From: an uncultured Rhodospirillales bacterium | GTDB lineage: Bacteria > Pseudomonadota > Alphaproteobacteria > Acetobacterales > Acetobacteraceae | Assembly (NCBI GenBank): GCA_903835235.1 | Contig: CAILMF010000055.1 | Location: forward strand, 310,001 to 374,000 | Direction of reading: 5' to 3' | Length of the DNA stretch: 64,000 bases | In this document: one piece after another, positions 15,283-23,544 of the stretch | Numbering within the stretch: position 1 is the stretch's first letter | Layout of the letters: each line of letters begins with the position of its first letter | The notes under the pieces: generated by a model | Databases searched by the model: none | Told to the model about the DNA's origin: nothing | What the model saw: the letters and a program-made list of their open reading frames with translations, nothing else | Position numbers and translations under genes: made by a program

Positions 15283-16875
15283 ATGGCCGAGTACGACTAC
15301 ATCATCGTCGGTGGCGGTTCGGCCGGCGCCACGCTGGCGGCACGGCTTTCCGAGGATGCGCGCGTGCAGGTGCTGCTGATCGAGGCCGGGCGGGCGACGC
15401 ATCCGGTGTCTCGCCTGCCGGTCAGCTTTGGCCTGCTGATCCACAATGCCGCGGCCAACTGGCTGTACAAGTCGGACCCCGAGAAGCAGACGGCGATGCG
15501 CGAAATTCCGGTGCCGCGCGGCAAGTTGCTGGGCGGGTCGTCGGCCATCAACGGCCTGGTCTATGTACGCGGCCAACCGCAGGACTACGACACCTGGGCG
15601 CAGATGGGCTGCCGTGGCTGGGGCTGGGACCAGGTGGCGCCGCTGTTTCGCCGCATGGAGAGCTATGAGGGCGCGCAGAGCGGCGAGCGCGGCGAGGACG
15701 GTCCGCTGCGCGTGAGCGAGGTGCCCGACCAGAACCCGCTGTATGACGCCATCAAGCAGGCCGCCGTCGCCGCGGGCTACAAGATCAACCCCGACTACAA
15801 CGCGCCGGACCAGGATGGCATCGCCACCACGCAGACCACCATCAGCCGCGGCCGCCGGCAGTCCACCTACGAAGCCTATCTGAAGCCGGCGCTGAAGCGG
15901 CCCAACCTGCATATCGTGACGGAGGCCCAGACCCAGCGCCTGCTGCTGGAAGGCAAGCGCTGCGTCGGCGTGGAATACATCCGCCGGGGCGAGCGCGTGC
16001 AGGTACGTGCGGGGCGCGAGGTGGTGCTGTGTGCCGGTGGCGTCGCCAGCCCGCAACTGCTCGAACTCAGCGGCATCGGCCGCGCCGATGTGCTGATGGA
16101 CCATGGCATTGAGGTGCTGCACGAACTGCCCGCGGTGGGCGAGAACTTCCGCGACCACATCAACGTCCGCATCCAGTGGCGCATCACCGACCGTAGCGTT
16201 TCCTACAACCACATGGCGCGTGGCTGGCGCATGGGCGGGGAGGTGTTCAAGTACATCACCAAGGGCACCGGCTTCCTCAGCCTGCCCTCCGCGCCGCTGG
16301 TGGCGTTCTTGAAGACGCGGCCGGAGATGGAGACGCCCGACGTGCAGATGCACCTGGTGCCCTATGCGGTGAAGAACCCCAAGCTGCGGCAGTTGCACGA
16401 CTTCCCTGCCATGACGGTCAGCTGCTACCAGCTGCGGCCGGAGAGTCTCGGCAGCATCCATATCCGCAGCCGGGATGCACGGATGCAGCCGGCCATCCGC
16501 TTCAACTTCCTGGCCGACCGCATCGACCAGCTGGCGATGAGCGAGGGCTTCCGCATGATGCGCCGCATCGTCGAGGCCGCGCCGCTGGATGCCTTTCGTG
16601 GTGAGGAATATTCGCCGGGCAAGGAGATCGCGACCGAGGAGCAGATCCTCGGCTATATCCGCGCCAACAGCGAAACCGCGTACCACCCTATCGGCACCTG
16701 CCGCATGGGCCAGGGGCCGAACGCGGTGGTGGATGACCAGCTGCGGGTGCATGGCCTCAGCGGGCTGCGCGTCGCGGATGCCTCGATCTTCCCGACCATG
16801 CCGTCCGGCAACACCAATGCGCCCAGCATCATGGTCGGCGAGAAATGTGCCGAGCTGCTGAAGGCCGCGGCATGA
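15283..16875 (+). CDS. GMC-family FAD oxidoreductase (choline/alcohol dehydrogenase type)
   Basis: A 530-residue flavoprotein. 'YIIVGGGSAGATLAARLSE' is the Rossmann FAD loop, 'GGSSAINGLVYVRG' is GMC signature 1, 'GVASPQLLELSGIG' is signature 2, and 'HPIGTCRMG' holds the catalytic His. BetA-type enzymes oxidise choline to betaine aldehyde; related ones oxidise other alcohols. Position right after a quaternary-amine importer makes a choline-like substrate plausible, but no betaine aldehyde dehydrogenase or BetI regulator is present, so this is an inference. The following GST gene starts in an ATGA overlap. Confidence 0.88.
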   Translation: MAEYDYIIVGGGSAGATLAARLSEDARVQVLLIEAGRATHPVSRLPVSFGLLIHNAAANWLYKSDPEKQTAMREIPVPRGKLLGGSSAINGLVYVRGQPQDYDTWAQMGCRGWGWDQVAPLFRRMESYEGAQSGERGEDGPLRVSEVPDQNPLYDAIKQAAVAAGYKINPDYNAPDQDGIATTQTTISRGRRQSTYEAYLKPALKRPNLHIVTEAQTQRLLLEGKRCVGVEYIRRGERVQVRAGREVVLCAGGVASPQLLELSGIGRADVLMDHGIEVLHELPAVGENFRDHINVRIQWRITDRSVSYNHMARGWRMGGEVFKYITKGTGFLSLPSAPLVAFLKTRPEMETPDVQMHLVPYAVKNPKLRQLHDFPAMTVSCYQLRPESLGSIHIRSRDARMQPAIRFNFLADRIDQLAMSEGFRMMRRIVEAAPLDAFRGEEYSPGKEIATEEQILGYIRANSETAYHPIGTCRMGQGPNAVVDDQLRVHGLSGLRVADASIFPTMPSGNTNAPSIMVGEKCAELLKAAA

Positions 16876-17510
16876 GCGACGACCGGATCACGCTGTATGG
16901 CAGTTTTACGAGTTCCAGCAGCTACAAGCCCATGCTGTACCTGGCGCTGTCGGGGCTGCCGTTCAGCTTCCGCACCGTGAACCTGAAGAACGGCGTGCAG
17001 AAGCAGCCGGAGTACCTGGCCATCAATCGCTATGGCCAGGTGCCGGCGCTGCGGCATCGCGGCCTGACCGTCGTGCAGTCCAACGTGGTGCTGGACTACC
17101 TGGCGCGCACCACCGGCCACTTCGCCGGCGCCACCGAGCAGGAACAGTGGACCGCGCGGGAGTGGCTGAGCTGGGAAGCCGACAACATCACCAACGTGGC
17201 GAAGGTACGGCACTACAGCCGGTTCCGCGCGGTGGACCCGGCGGTGATGGATTATTTCCGGCCGCTGGCGGAAGCCGCCATCGGCTTCGTGGATCGCAGC
17301 CTGGAAGGGCGGGACTGGCTGGTTGGCAGCGGCCCGACCATCGCCGATATCGGCTGCTGGGGCCGAATGGTGTTCATGGCCGAGGGCGGGCTGGACATCA
17401 CCCGCTGGCCGAACGTGCTGGCGTGGAGCGAGCGGCTGAAGGCGATGCCCGGCTTCGCGCTGCCCTATGACCTGATCCCGAAGAAGGACACCGAGTTCAA
17501 TCCGGCTTGA
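16872..17510 (+). CDS. Glutathione S-transferase family protein
   Basis: A 212-residue protein with an N-terminal thioredoxin-like domain. 'YGSFTSSSSYKPMLYLALSG' carries the Ser-rich activation site, 'GQVPALRHRGLTVVQSNVVL' includes the cis-Pro and the Gln-Ser that grips the gamma-glutamyl group. The helical C-terminal domain has the 'GPTIADIGCWG' N-capping box. The start overlaps the GMC gene stop, so it may detoxify or isomerise a product of that pathway. Its 3' end overlaps the convergent TctC gene by 14 bases. Confidence 0.88.
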   Translation: MSDDRITLYGSFTSSSSYKPMLYLALSGLPFSFRTVNLKNGVQKQPEYLAINRYGQVPALRHRGLTVVQSNVVLDYLARTTGHFAGATEQEQWTAREWLSWEADNITNVAKVRHYSRFRAVDPAVMDYFRPLAEAAIGFVDRSLEGRDWLVGSGPTIADIGCWGRMVFMAEGGLDITRWPNVLAWSERLKAMPGFALPYDLIPKKDTEFNPA

Positions 17511-18477
17511 TGCCCACGGTCCGCACCACCTCGGTCCAGGTGGCGATCTCGGCGCGCAGCCGGGTCATCACCGCCTCGCCGGAGGTATAGGCGACGAAGG
17601 TGCCGCTCTCCTCCGCGCGGCGCTTGATCTCCGGCATCGCCAGCACCGCCTGCAGGTCGGCGTTCAGCCTGGCCAGTATCGGCTCCGGCGTACGCGCCGG
17701 CGCATACAACCCGTACCAGATGTTCAGCGGCACATCGCTCAGCCCCGCTTCGTTCAGCGAAGGCACGTCCGGCAGCGCGGGGTGGCGCTGCTGGCCGGTG
17801 GTGGCAATGGCGCGCAGCTTGCCCTCGCGGATGAAGGGCAGGATCGGCGGCGGGCTGTTCATGTAGAACTGTACGCGGCCGGCCAGCAGGTCGGCGATGG
17901 TCTCGCCGGTGCCGCGGTAGGGGATGTGCACCAGGTCGATGCCGGTGCGCAGCTTCAGCAACTCGGTGCCCAGATGGTGCATGCTGCCATTGCCGCCGCT
18001 GGCGTAGTTCAGCTGGCCGGGGCGGGCTTTTACGTAGGCGATGAACTCGGGCAGCGTCCGCACCGGCACGGTGGGGTGCACGGTGATGACCTGCGATGTG
18101 TCGGTCAGCTGGCCGATGGCGGCGAAGTCCACCAGCGGGTCCAGCTCCGCGGTGCCCATGACAGCGGGGTGGCCGGTCATGGCGCCGGAATAGCCGACCA
18201 TCAGCATCAGGCCGTCCGGCCGAGCCCGCTTGGTGGCGAGCATGCCCACCAGGTTGCCGGCGCCGGGGCGGTTTTCCACCACCACCGGCACGCCCAGGCG
18301 CTGGCTCAGCGGTTCGCTGATCAGTCGCGCGGAGAAATCCGTGCCACCACCGGCCGGGGAGGGCACGATGATGGTGACGGTGCGGTCGGGCTGCCAGCGC
18401 GGCTGCGCCACAGCGGGCGCAGCCAGCAGCGTGCCCAGCAGCGCGCGGCGGCCGAGGCCACGGTCCACGGCGCGCAT
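17497..18477 (-). CDS. Tripartite tricarboxylate transporter receptor (TctC/Bug family)
   Basis: A 326-residue periplasmic receptor with signal 'RRALLGTLLAAPAVAQ'. Family segments: 'IIVPSPAGGGTDFSARLI', 'VVVENRPGAGNLVG', 'RPDGLMLMVGYSG', 'HIPYRGTGETIADLLAG'. Start may be ATG 18477 (TGATG overlap with the SDR stop) or the adjacent GTG 18480; both give coupling with the upstream SDR gene. No TctA/TctB partner is adjacent. The SDR association suggests import and oxidation of a hydroxy-acid or alcohol, but the ligand is not visible in sequence. Confidence 0.92.
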   Translation of the reverse strand: MRAVDRGLGRRALLGTLLAAPAVAQPRWQPDRTVTIIVPSPAGGGTDFSARLISEPLSQRLGVPVVVENRPGAGNLVGMLATKRARPDGLMLMVGYSGAMTGHPAVMGTAELDPLVDFAAIGQLTDTSQVITVHPTVPVRTLPEFIAYVKARPGQLNYASGGNGSMHHLGTELLKLRTGIDLVHIPYRGTGETIADLLAGRVQFYMNSPPPILPFIREGKLRAIATTGQQRHPALPDVPSLNEAGLSDVPLNIWYGLYAPARTPEPILARLNADLQAVLAMPEIKRRAEESGTFVAYTSGEAVMTRLRAEIATWTEVVRTVGIKPD

Positions 18478-19280
18478 CACGTGCTACCCTTCGCCGAAAG
18501 CCCGCCATCGACGATGATCTCGGTGCCGTTGACGTAGTGGCCCTCATCGCTGACCAGGTAGAGCACGGCATGCGCGATATCCCAGCCGGTGCCCATCTTG
18601 CCCGTGGGCACCATGGCGTCGCGCTTGGCCACCAGCGTCTCGGCGTCGTTGCTGCCCAGCTGGCGCAGCAGGCGTACTTCGACGAGTGGCGTGTTCATCA
18701 GCCCCGGCACCACCGTGTTGCAGCGAATGCCGTGCTTGGCATAGGCCATGGCGACGCTCTTGCTGAAGGCGATGACGCCGGCCTTGCTGGCGCTGTAGGC
18801 CACATGGGTGCGGTCGCTGCCCATACGCAGGCCGGCGATGCTGCTCAGGTTCACGATGGCACCGGACCCTTGGGCTTCCATCACCGGCAGCACGTATTTG
18901 CAGCCCAGGAACGGGGTCTTCAGGTTGAAGTCGATCTGCCGGTCCCACAGCTCCTCGGCCATGGTCACCGGGCTGCCGGGCGCGCTGCCGCCGACATTGT
19001 TCACCAGGATGTCGATGCGGCCGAACTTGGCCAGGCAGTTCGCCACCATGGCTTCCACCGCTGCGGCGTCCAGCATGTCGCAGAGCTGGCCGACCGCGGT
19101 ATTGCCTTCTTCGGCAATGGTGCGGCGGGTTTCCTCCAGCGCCTCGGCGTTGATGTCGGTGATGAAGACGCTGGCGCCCTGGCGGGCCAGCAGCACCGCC
19201 GTCGCCCGGCCATTGCCCCAGCCCGGGCCGACCGAGCCGGCGCCGGTGACGATTGCGACCTTGCCATCCAACCTGAACAT
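18477..19280 (-). CDS. Short-chain dehydrogenase/reductase
   Basis: A 267-residue classical SDR. The cofactor loop is 'VTGAGSVGPGWGNGRATA', longer than the usual TGxxxGIG by several residues, a variant seen in some alphaproteobacterial SDRs. Asp after the second strand ('ITDIN') suggests NAD(H). 'NVGGSAP' follows the NNxG motif; catalytic Ser in 'NLSSIAG' and 'YSASK' are present. I chose ATG 19280 because GGGGAAA sits just upstream; ATGs at 19295 and 19310 are in frame. It is upstream of and coupled to the TctC gene. Substrate unknown. Confidence 0.87.
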   Translation of the reverse strand: MFRLDGKVAIVTGAGSVGPGWGNGRATAVLLARQGASVFITDINAEALEETRRTIAEEGNTAVGQLCDMLDAAAVEAMVANCLAKFGRIDILVNNVGGSAPGSPVTMAEELWDRQIDFNLKTPFLGCKYVLPVMEAQGSGAIVNLSSIAGLRMGSDRTHVAYSASKAGVIAFSKSVAMAYAKHGIRCNTVVPGLMNTPLVEVRLLRQLGSNDAETLVAKRDAMVPTGKMGTGWDIAHAVLYLVSDEGHYVNGTEIIVDGGLSAKGST

Positions 19281-19355
19281 GGCGCGTTTCCCCATTTGCT
19301 TGTGATGCAAGGGCTAGCAGGGCAAAAAGCCGGGGTCGAGAGGGAAGGAAATACC

Positions 19356-20294
19356 GTGTCGCGCCTGTTGCTCGCCCTGCTGTTGCTTATGCCTGGTGCG
19401 CTGCGCGCGCAGGAAGCCGCCATTCGCCTGGTGGTGCCCTTCGCCGCCGGCCAGGGCAGCGACCTGGCGGCGCGGCGCGTGGCCGAGAAGCTGCGGCCCA
19501 TCCTTGGCCAGCCGGTGGTGGTGGACAACCGCCCGGGCGCCGGCGGCAATATCGGCGCGGCGCTGGTGGCGCGGGCGGCGCCGGATGGCAGCGTGCTGTG
19601 CTGGGGCAGCTACGGCACCCATGGCATCAATGAGTTCCTCTACGCCAACATGCCCTACGACCCGCAGCGGGACTTCACCGCGGTGGCGCTGGTGGTGAAG
19701 CACGGCATGCTGCTGGCCGGCAGCGCGGAACACGGCCCGCGCAGCCTGGCCGAGGCGGTGGCCATGCTGCGCACCCGTGCCGGCGGCGCCGCGGTCGGCC
19801 TGCCCAGCAGCACGGCCCGGCTGGGCGCCCATATGCTGGGCACGCTGCTGCGGGCGGAGCCGGTGGCGGTACCCTTCACCAGCAGCGGCCAGGCGCTGAC
19901 GGCGCTGGTGCGCGGCGACGTGCAGCTGGTGTTCGACACGCTGGTCACCAGCATGGGTGGCGTCAACAATGGCCAGGCGGTGCCGCTGGCGGTCACCTTC
20001 CGCCAACGCAGCGAGGCGCTGCCGAACGTGCCCACCTTCGTCGAGGCCGGGATAGAGCTGGACCTGGTGGCCTGGAACGGGCTGTTCGGTCCGGCCGGCT
20101 TGCCGGCGGCGCAGGTGGCGCGGTTGAATGCCGCGGTCAACCAGGCCCTGGCGGACCCGGAATTGCGCCTGGCCCTGGCGCGGGATGGCGGCCAGGCCGC
20201 CGGTGGCGCGCCGGCGGTTTTGGTGGAACAGATGCGCAGCGACCGCGAACGCTGGGGGCCGGTGATCCGGACCCTGCAGCTCAGCGCGCAGTAG
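19356..20294 (+). CDS. Tripartite tricarboxylate transporter receptor (TctC/Bug family)
   Basis: A 312-residue receptor beginning with GTG 19356 after GGGAAGGA. Unlike most of the other TctC proteins in the window its signal (VSRLLLALLLLMPGALRAQ) lacks a twin arginine and looks Sec-type. Family segments: 'LVVPFAAGQGSDLAARRVAE', 'VVVDNRPGAGGNIGAALVA', 'YGTHGINEFLYANMPYDP', 'FTSSGQALTALVRGD'. It is divergent from the SDR and lies 9 bases upstream of a cupin-like gene, probably one operon. Confidence 0.9.
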   Translation: MSRLLLALLLLMPGALRAQEAAIRLVVPFAAGQGSDLAARRVAEKLRPILGQPVVVDNRPGAGGNIGAALVARAAPDGSVLCWGSYGTHGINEFLYANMPYDPQRDFTAVALVVKHGMLLAGSAEHGPRSLAEAVAMLRTRAGGAAVGLPSSTARLGAHMLGTLLRAEPVAVPFTSSGQALTALVRGDVQLVFDTLVTSMGGVNNGQAVPLAVTFRQRSEALPNVPTFVEAGIELDLVAWNGLFGPAGLPAAQVARLNAAVNQALADPELRLALARDGGQAAGGAPAVLVEQMRSDRERWGPVIRTLQLSAQ

Positions 20295-20303
20295 GAGGCG
20301 AGG

Positions 20304-21053
20304 ATGGTGCAGGCAATCAGCCCCGATGTGGCGGGGCGGCAGCGGCGGGAAGTGATCGCCAATGGCGTGCCGGTGGCCTTGACCACCTTCTTCGGCGCCA
20401 ACTGGACCACGCGCGGCCCCGATGCGCCGCCGCCGCCGGGGCCGGAGGTGCTCTACCCCATGGCCTTCCTGGTGGAGCAATCCGCCGAGACCACGGTGCA
20501 GACGCATTACCACGCCGCCAACCAGTGGCAGGTGGTGGTGGGCGGCGGCGGCAGCATGGGCACGCATGAGGTCGGGCCGGTGGTGGTGCACTACACCAAC
20601 GCCTTTTCCAGCTACGGCCCGCTGCGCAGCGGCCCCGAAGGTCTGCACTACTTCACGCTGCGCAACGGCTACGACCCCGGGGCGCAGTACATCCCGGCCG
20701 GGCGCGACCGGCTGCGCCAGGTGAAGCGGAAGTTCCGCGAGGCCAAGCAGGTCTCCGGCGCGCCCTGCACCACGCCGGGCGCCGAGGTGCTGATCCCGAT
20801 GGCCGAGGATGGCATGGGCGCGCTGCGCTTTCGCCTGGCGCCCGGCGAGAGCGTGACGGGGCCGGACCCCGCGGGCGGGCTGGGGCAGTTCTGGGTTGTC
20901 ACCGCGGGGTCGCTGGCCACCGCGGATGCGGCGCTGCCGCCGCTTTCCCTGCTGTTCGTGCGGCCGGAGGAAGCTGCCTTCACCGCCACGGCCGGGGCGC
21001 AGGGCGTGGAGGTGCTGGCGCTGCAATACCCGCGCGACCCCGCGCATATCTAG
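20304..21053 (+). CDS. Cupin-like protein
   Basis: A 249-residue cytoplasmic protein with two probable beta-barrel halves. 'THYHAANQWQVVVGGGGSMG' resembles the first cupin motif (metal-binding His-x-His followed by Gln/Glu), and 'VVVHYTNAFSSYGPL' could be part of the second. The C-terminal half repeats a barrel-like pattern without the histidines. No family with known function could be named. A 9-base gap after the TctC receptor suggests that it handles the imported compound. Confidence 0.6.
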   Translation: MVQAISPDVAGRQRREVIANGVPVALTTFFGANWTTRGPDAPPPPGPEVLYPMAFLVEQSAETTVQTHYHAANQWQVVVGGGGSMGTHEVGPVVVHYTNAFSSYGPLRSGPEGLHYFTLRNGYDPGAQYIPAGRDRLRQVKRKFREAKQVSGAPCTTPGAEVLIPMAEDGMGALRFRLAPGESVTGPDPAGGLGQFWVVTAGSLATADAALPPLSLLFVRPEEAAFTATAGAQGVEVLALQYPRDPAHI

Positions 21054-21097
21054 AGCAATATCCGTTCTGATGGAATCATCAGAACGGATATTGCTCT
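21052..21097. terminator. Perfect 21-bp palindrome with GAAT loop, downstream of the cupin gene
   Basis: Left arm 21052-21072 and right arm 21077-21097 are exact reverse complements around a GAAT loop. The left arm begins inside the TAG stop (21051-21053). It is far more AT-rich than its surroundings. Between convergent genes it can serve both strands as a transcription stop, although no T-run follows. AGAGC...GCTCT-ended palindromes of this kind recur in alphaproteobacterial genomes. Confidence 0.7.
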
Positions 21098-21111
21098 GCA
21101 ACCTATTGAAG

Positions 21112-21164
21112 CTACAGCACGAAATCCGCTCACGCTGATTCAGCGTGAGCGGATAGTGCTGTAG
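21112..21164. repeat. Second long palindrome with a short bulge
   Basis: Outer arms 21112-21120 and 21156-21164 (CTACAGCAC/GTGCTGTAG) and inner arms 21124-21138 and 21140-21154 are exact complements. They are separated by a GAA-versus-A bulge, giving 24 base pairs around a single-base centre. With the palindrome 15 bases upstream and the element at 21168 it makes a 160-bp block of stacked hairpins between two convergent genes. Confidence 0.75.
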
Positions 21165-21167
21165 GAT

Positions 21168-21214
21168 GAGCGGCTGGGTCACTCCGCCGATGATGTCACC
21201 GGCGACGATCAGAC
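21168..21214 (-). repeat. Dispersed hairpin element, copy C (inverted)
   Basis: The reverse complement matches the ~47-bp elements at 23432 and 23490 in its first 18 bases and in most of the remainder. The stem GCCGGTGA/TCATCGGC with one G-T pair is kept while the loop differs. It ends next to the TAG stop of the phosphatase gene. Confidence 0.7.
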
Positions 21215-21215
21215 G

Positions 21216-21950
21216 CTAAAGCGGCAGGTCCACCCAGCTGAGGTGGCCGCCCTTGCCGGCGCCGGTGTCCATGAACACCGCCCGCCCGCCGGCCACGCCG
21301 GCCTGCACGAAGGGCCGGCCATCCAGGCTGCGGCGGTCATGGCCGCAATACACCGTCATGCCCGCGGGAATGCGGTCCACCCAGTCCACCAGGCGCTCGG
21401 GGTAGCCATCCTGCCGGGTGCGGCCGGTGACCTGGCCGAACAGCGCGCGGGTCACCACCGGCTCCGGCTTGGACGCGCCGGCATGGGGCGGGGCTTCGCT
21501 GTGCAGCATGCCCGGGTGGTAGCCGCCATGCACGAACAGCCAGCTGCCTATCCGCAGCCAGGCCGGCGCCTTCGCCACCTCGTCGATCATGCGCTGGGCC
21601 AGGGCCTCGCCATCCGGCGCGTCGCCCAGCTGTTCCAGCGTGCGGCCCAGCCCCTCATTCGCCATGCGCACGCGCTGGCCCACCAGGGCGCGGCGCAGCT
21701 TGTGGTCGTGGTTGCCCAGGATGAACTGGCCGCGCCCGGCATCCAGCACGCCGAACATCAGGCGCAGCACCTCCGGGCTGTCCGGCCCGTAGTCGGTCAG
21801 GTCGCCCAGTTGGATAACGTAGAGGTTGGCCGCCTCGGCGCCATGGATCGCGTGGGCGAAGGCGGTGGCGTCGCCATGCACGTCCGGCACCACCCGCAGG
21901 CCGACGAAGCCCCGGTCCCGCAGCGCGGCAACGGCCTTGGCCCCGGTCAC
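21216..21950 (-). CDS. Calcineurin-like metallophosphoesterase (serine/threonine phosphatase type)
   Basis: A 244-residue metallophosphatase. 'VPDVHGDATAF' is the D-x-H-G metal motif, 'IQLGDLTDYGPDS' the GDxxD(Y)G motif, 'ILGNHDHKL' the GNHD motif, and 'FVHGGYHPG' plus 'CGHDRR' supply the C-terminal histidines. The arrangement fits bacterial PrpA/ApaH-like phosphatases rather than nucleases. GTG 21950 lies in a GTGA overlap with the photolyase stop. Pairing with a photolyase is unusual, and the substrate could be a protein or a nucleotide. Confidence 0.85.
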   Translation of the reverse strand: MTGAKAVAALRDRGFVGLRVVPDVHGDATAFAHAIHGAEAANLYVIQLGDLTDYGPDSPEVLRLMFGVLDAGRGQFILGNHDHKLRRALVGQRVRMANEGLGRTLEQLGDAPDGEALAQRMIDEVAKAPAWLRIGSWLFVHGGYHPGMLHSEAPPHAGASKPEPVVTRALFGQVTGRTRQDGYPERLVDWVDRIPAGMTVYCGHDRRSLDGRPFVQAGVAGGRAVFMDTGAGKGGHLSWVDLPL

Positions 21951-23389
21951 GTGCGGCTTTCCTCCAGCGCTCCGGCGGCGGATTTCGGCAGCGCGGCGAA
22001 GGCGTCCAGCGCGCGCTGCCGGCCGGCGGCGTGGTCCACGATGGGGCGCGGGTAGGTCTCGCCCAGGCGTACCCCGGCGCGGGCCAGGTCCTCGGCCGGG
22101 GCCTCCCATGGCCGGTGCAGCCATTTGTCCGGCAGCCGCGCCAACTCGGGCACGAAGCGGCGGACATAGGCGCCCGCGGGGTCGAATTTCTCGCCCTGCA
22201 GCACCGGGTTGAACACCCGGAAATACGGCGCGGCATCGGCACCGCATCCCGCCACCCACTGCCAGGAGGCGCTGTTGTTGGCCAGGTCTGCGTCCACCAG
22301 CGTATCCCAGAACCAGCTGGCGCCATCCTGCCAGGGTTGCAGCAGATGTTTCACCAGAAAGCTTGCGCTTACCATACGAACCCGGTTGTGCATCCACCCC
22401 GTGCGCCAAAGCTGGCGCATGCCGGCATCCACCAGCGGGTAGCCGGTGCGGCCCTGCTGCCAGGCGCGCAGCAGCCGGGCCTCGGGCTGCCAGGGAAAAT
22501 CCTGGTAGGCCGGGCGCAGCGCGATCTCCGGCAGTTCCGGCCGGTGCCACAGCTGGTGATAGCTGAACTCCCGCCACAGCAGCTCGCTGCGGAATTTGGC
22601 GCCGGCCTCGCCGGCGGCGTGCCAGGCCTGGCGCGGCGAGACCTCGCCGAAGGCCAGGTGGGGGGAGAGCGCCGAGGTCGTCTCGCCGCTGGGGATGTCG
22701 CGCTGCTTGGCGTAGCCGGCCAGGGCGCCGCTGACGAAGCGGGCCAGGCGGGTGGCGGCGCCGGCCTCGCCGGGTTGCCAGCTGGCGCGAAAGCCGGCGG
22801 CCCAGTCCGGCACCGGTGCCTGCGGCAGCAGACGCCAATCGGCCAGCGACTCGCCGGCGGGCGGGTTGGCCATCGGGGTCAGTCGCCCCGGTGCCGGCAG
22901 CGGCGCGGGGACTGCCACTTGTGCCATCACCGCCTTGGAGAAGGGGGTGAAGACGCCATAGGGCCGCCCCGCCCCGGTGGCGATGCGGTGCGGTTCATGC
23001 AGCAGCGCGCTGGTGAACAGGCGCAGCTTGCGGCCGCTGGCGGAGAGCGCCTCGTGCACGCGGCGGTCGGCCTCCCGCGCCCAGGGTTCGTAGCGGCGGC
23101 CGGCCAGCACCTCCGCGGCGCCGATGGCGTCGGCCAAGGCGGGGATGGCGATTTCGGCCCGGCCGCGCAGCAGCAGCAGGGGCGCGCCGCGTTCGGCCAG
23201 GGCGGCGGCCAGCTTTTCCAGGCTGTGGTGCAGCCACCAGCGGGAGGCACCGCCCAGCGCCCAACGGCCTGGCGAAGCGTCGTCCAGCAGGAAGACCGGC
23301 AGCACCTGGCGGCCCTCCAGCGCGGCCAGGGCGGGGTTGTCGGCAAGGCGAAGGTCGGTGCGGAACCAGAGCAGGGCGGGCGAGGGCAT
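21947..23389 (-). CDS. phrB: Deoxyribodipyrimidine photolyase (class I CPD type)
   Basis: A 480-residue flavoprotein repairing UV-induced pyrimidine dimers with light. The N-terminal Rossmann-like antenna domain starts MPSPALLWFRTDLRLADNPA. The FAD domain has 'LLWREFSYHQLWHRP', 'YPLVDAGMRQLWRTGWMHNR', 'DTLVDADLANNSASWQW' and 'YFRVFNPVLQGEKFDP', all diagnostic of microbial class I photolyases. The length is standard. It is followed by the coupled phosphatase gene. The 155-bp region upstream holds two copies of the dispersed hairpin element. Confidence 0.95.
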   Translation of the reverse strand: MPSPALLWFRTDLRLADNPALAALEGRQVLPVFLLDDASPGRWALGGASRWWLHHSLEKLAAALAERGAPLLLLRGRAEIAIPALADAIGAAEVLAGRRYEPWAREADRRVHEALSASGRKLRLFTSALLHEPHRIATGAGRPYGVFTPFSKAVMAQVAVPAPLPAPGRLTPMANPPAGESLADWRLLPQAPVPDWAAGFRASWQPGEAGAATRLARFVSGALAGYAKQRDIPSGETTSALSPHLAFGEVSPRQAWHAAGEAGAKFRSELLWREFSYHQLWHRPELPEIALRPAYQDFPWQPEARLLRAWQQGRTGYPLVDAGMRQLWRTGWMHNRVRMVSASFLVKHLLQPWQDGASWFWDTLVDADLANNSASWQWVAGCGADAAPYFRVFNPVLQGEKFDPAGAYVRRFVPELARLPDKWLHRPWEAPAEDLARAGVRLGETYPRPIVDHAAGRQRALDAFAALPKSAAGALEESRT

Positions 23390-23431
23390 CCGGCTTATGT
23401 AGGGTTACAATCGCCCGGCTGCATCCCTGGC

Positions 23432-23536
23432 GCCTGATCGTCGCCGGTGGAATCACCGGCGGCGTGAATCAGTCGCCCTTACTTGTGTCGCCTGATCGTC
23501 GCCGGCGGAATCGCCGGTGGCGTGAATCAGTCGCCC
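23432..23536 (+). repeat. Dispersed hairpin element, copies A (23432-23478) and B (23490-23536)
   Basis: Two 47-bp direct copies 58 bp apart differ at three bases. Each forms an 11-bp stem (A: 23439-23449 with 23454-23464) around a GAAT loop. One stem pair is T-A in copy A and C-G in copy B, a compensatory change; the third difference turns a G-C pair into G-T. The elements fill the gap between pdeM and the photolyase gene, both on the minus strand. Read as codons they give LIVAGGITGGVNQS, but there is no start or conserved frame to support a gene. Confidence 0.85.
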
Positions 23537-23544
23537 CGATACCT

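Noticed and set aside
12082-16752. Open frame of 1556 codons on the minus strand
   Set aside because: It lies antisense to the osmoprotectant importer and GMC genes, which have intact motifs and coupled starts. Its protein is His/Gln/Arg-rich low complexity, the usual shadow of GC-rich coding DNA.
18537-19355. Long upstream extension of the TctC gene at 19356
   Set aside because: It is antisense to the SDR. The GTG at 19356 has a ribosome site and begins a signal peptide, so the extension is a shadow.
23483-23544. Small coding frame LIVAGGIAGGVNQS within the hairpin repeats
   Set aside because: The reading frame differs in start and flanks between copies, and the base changes preserve base pairing rather than the protein.
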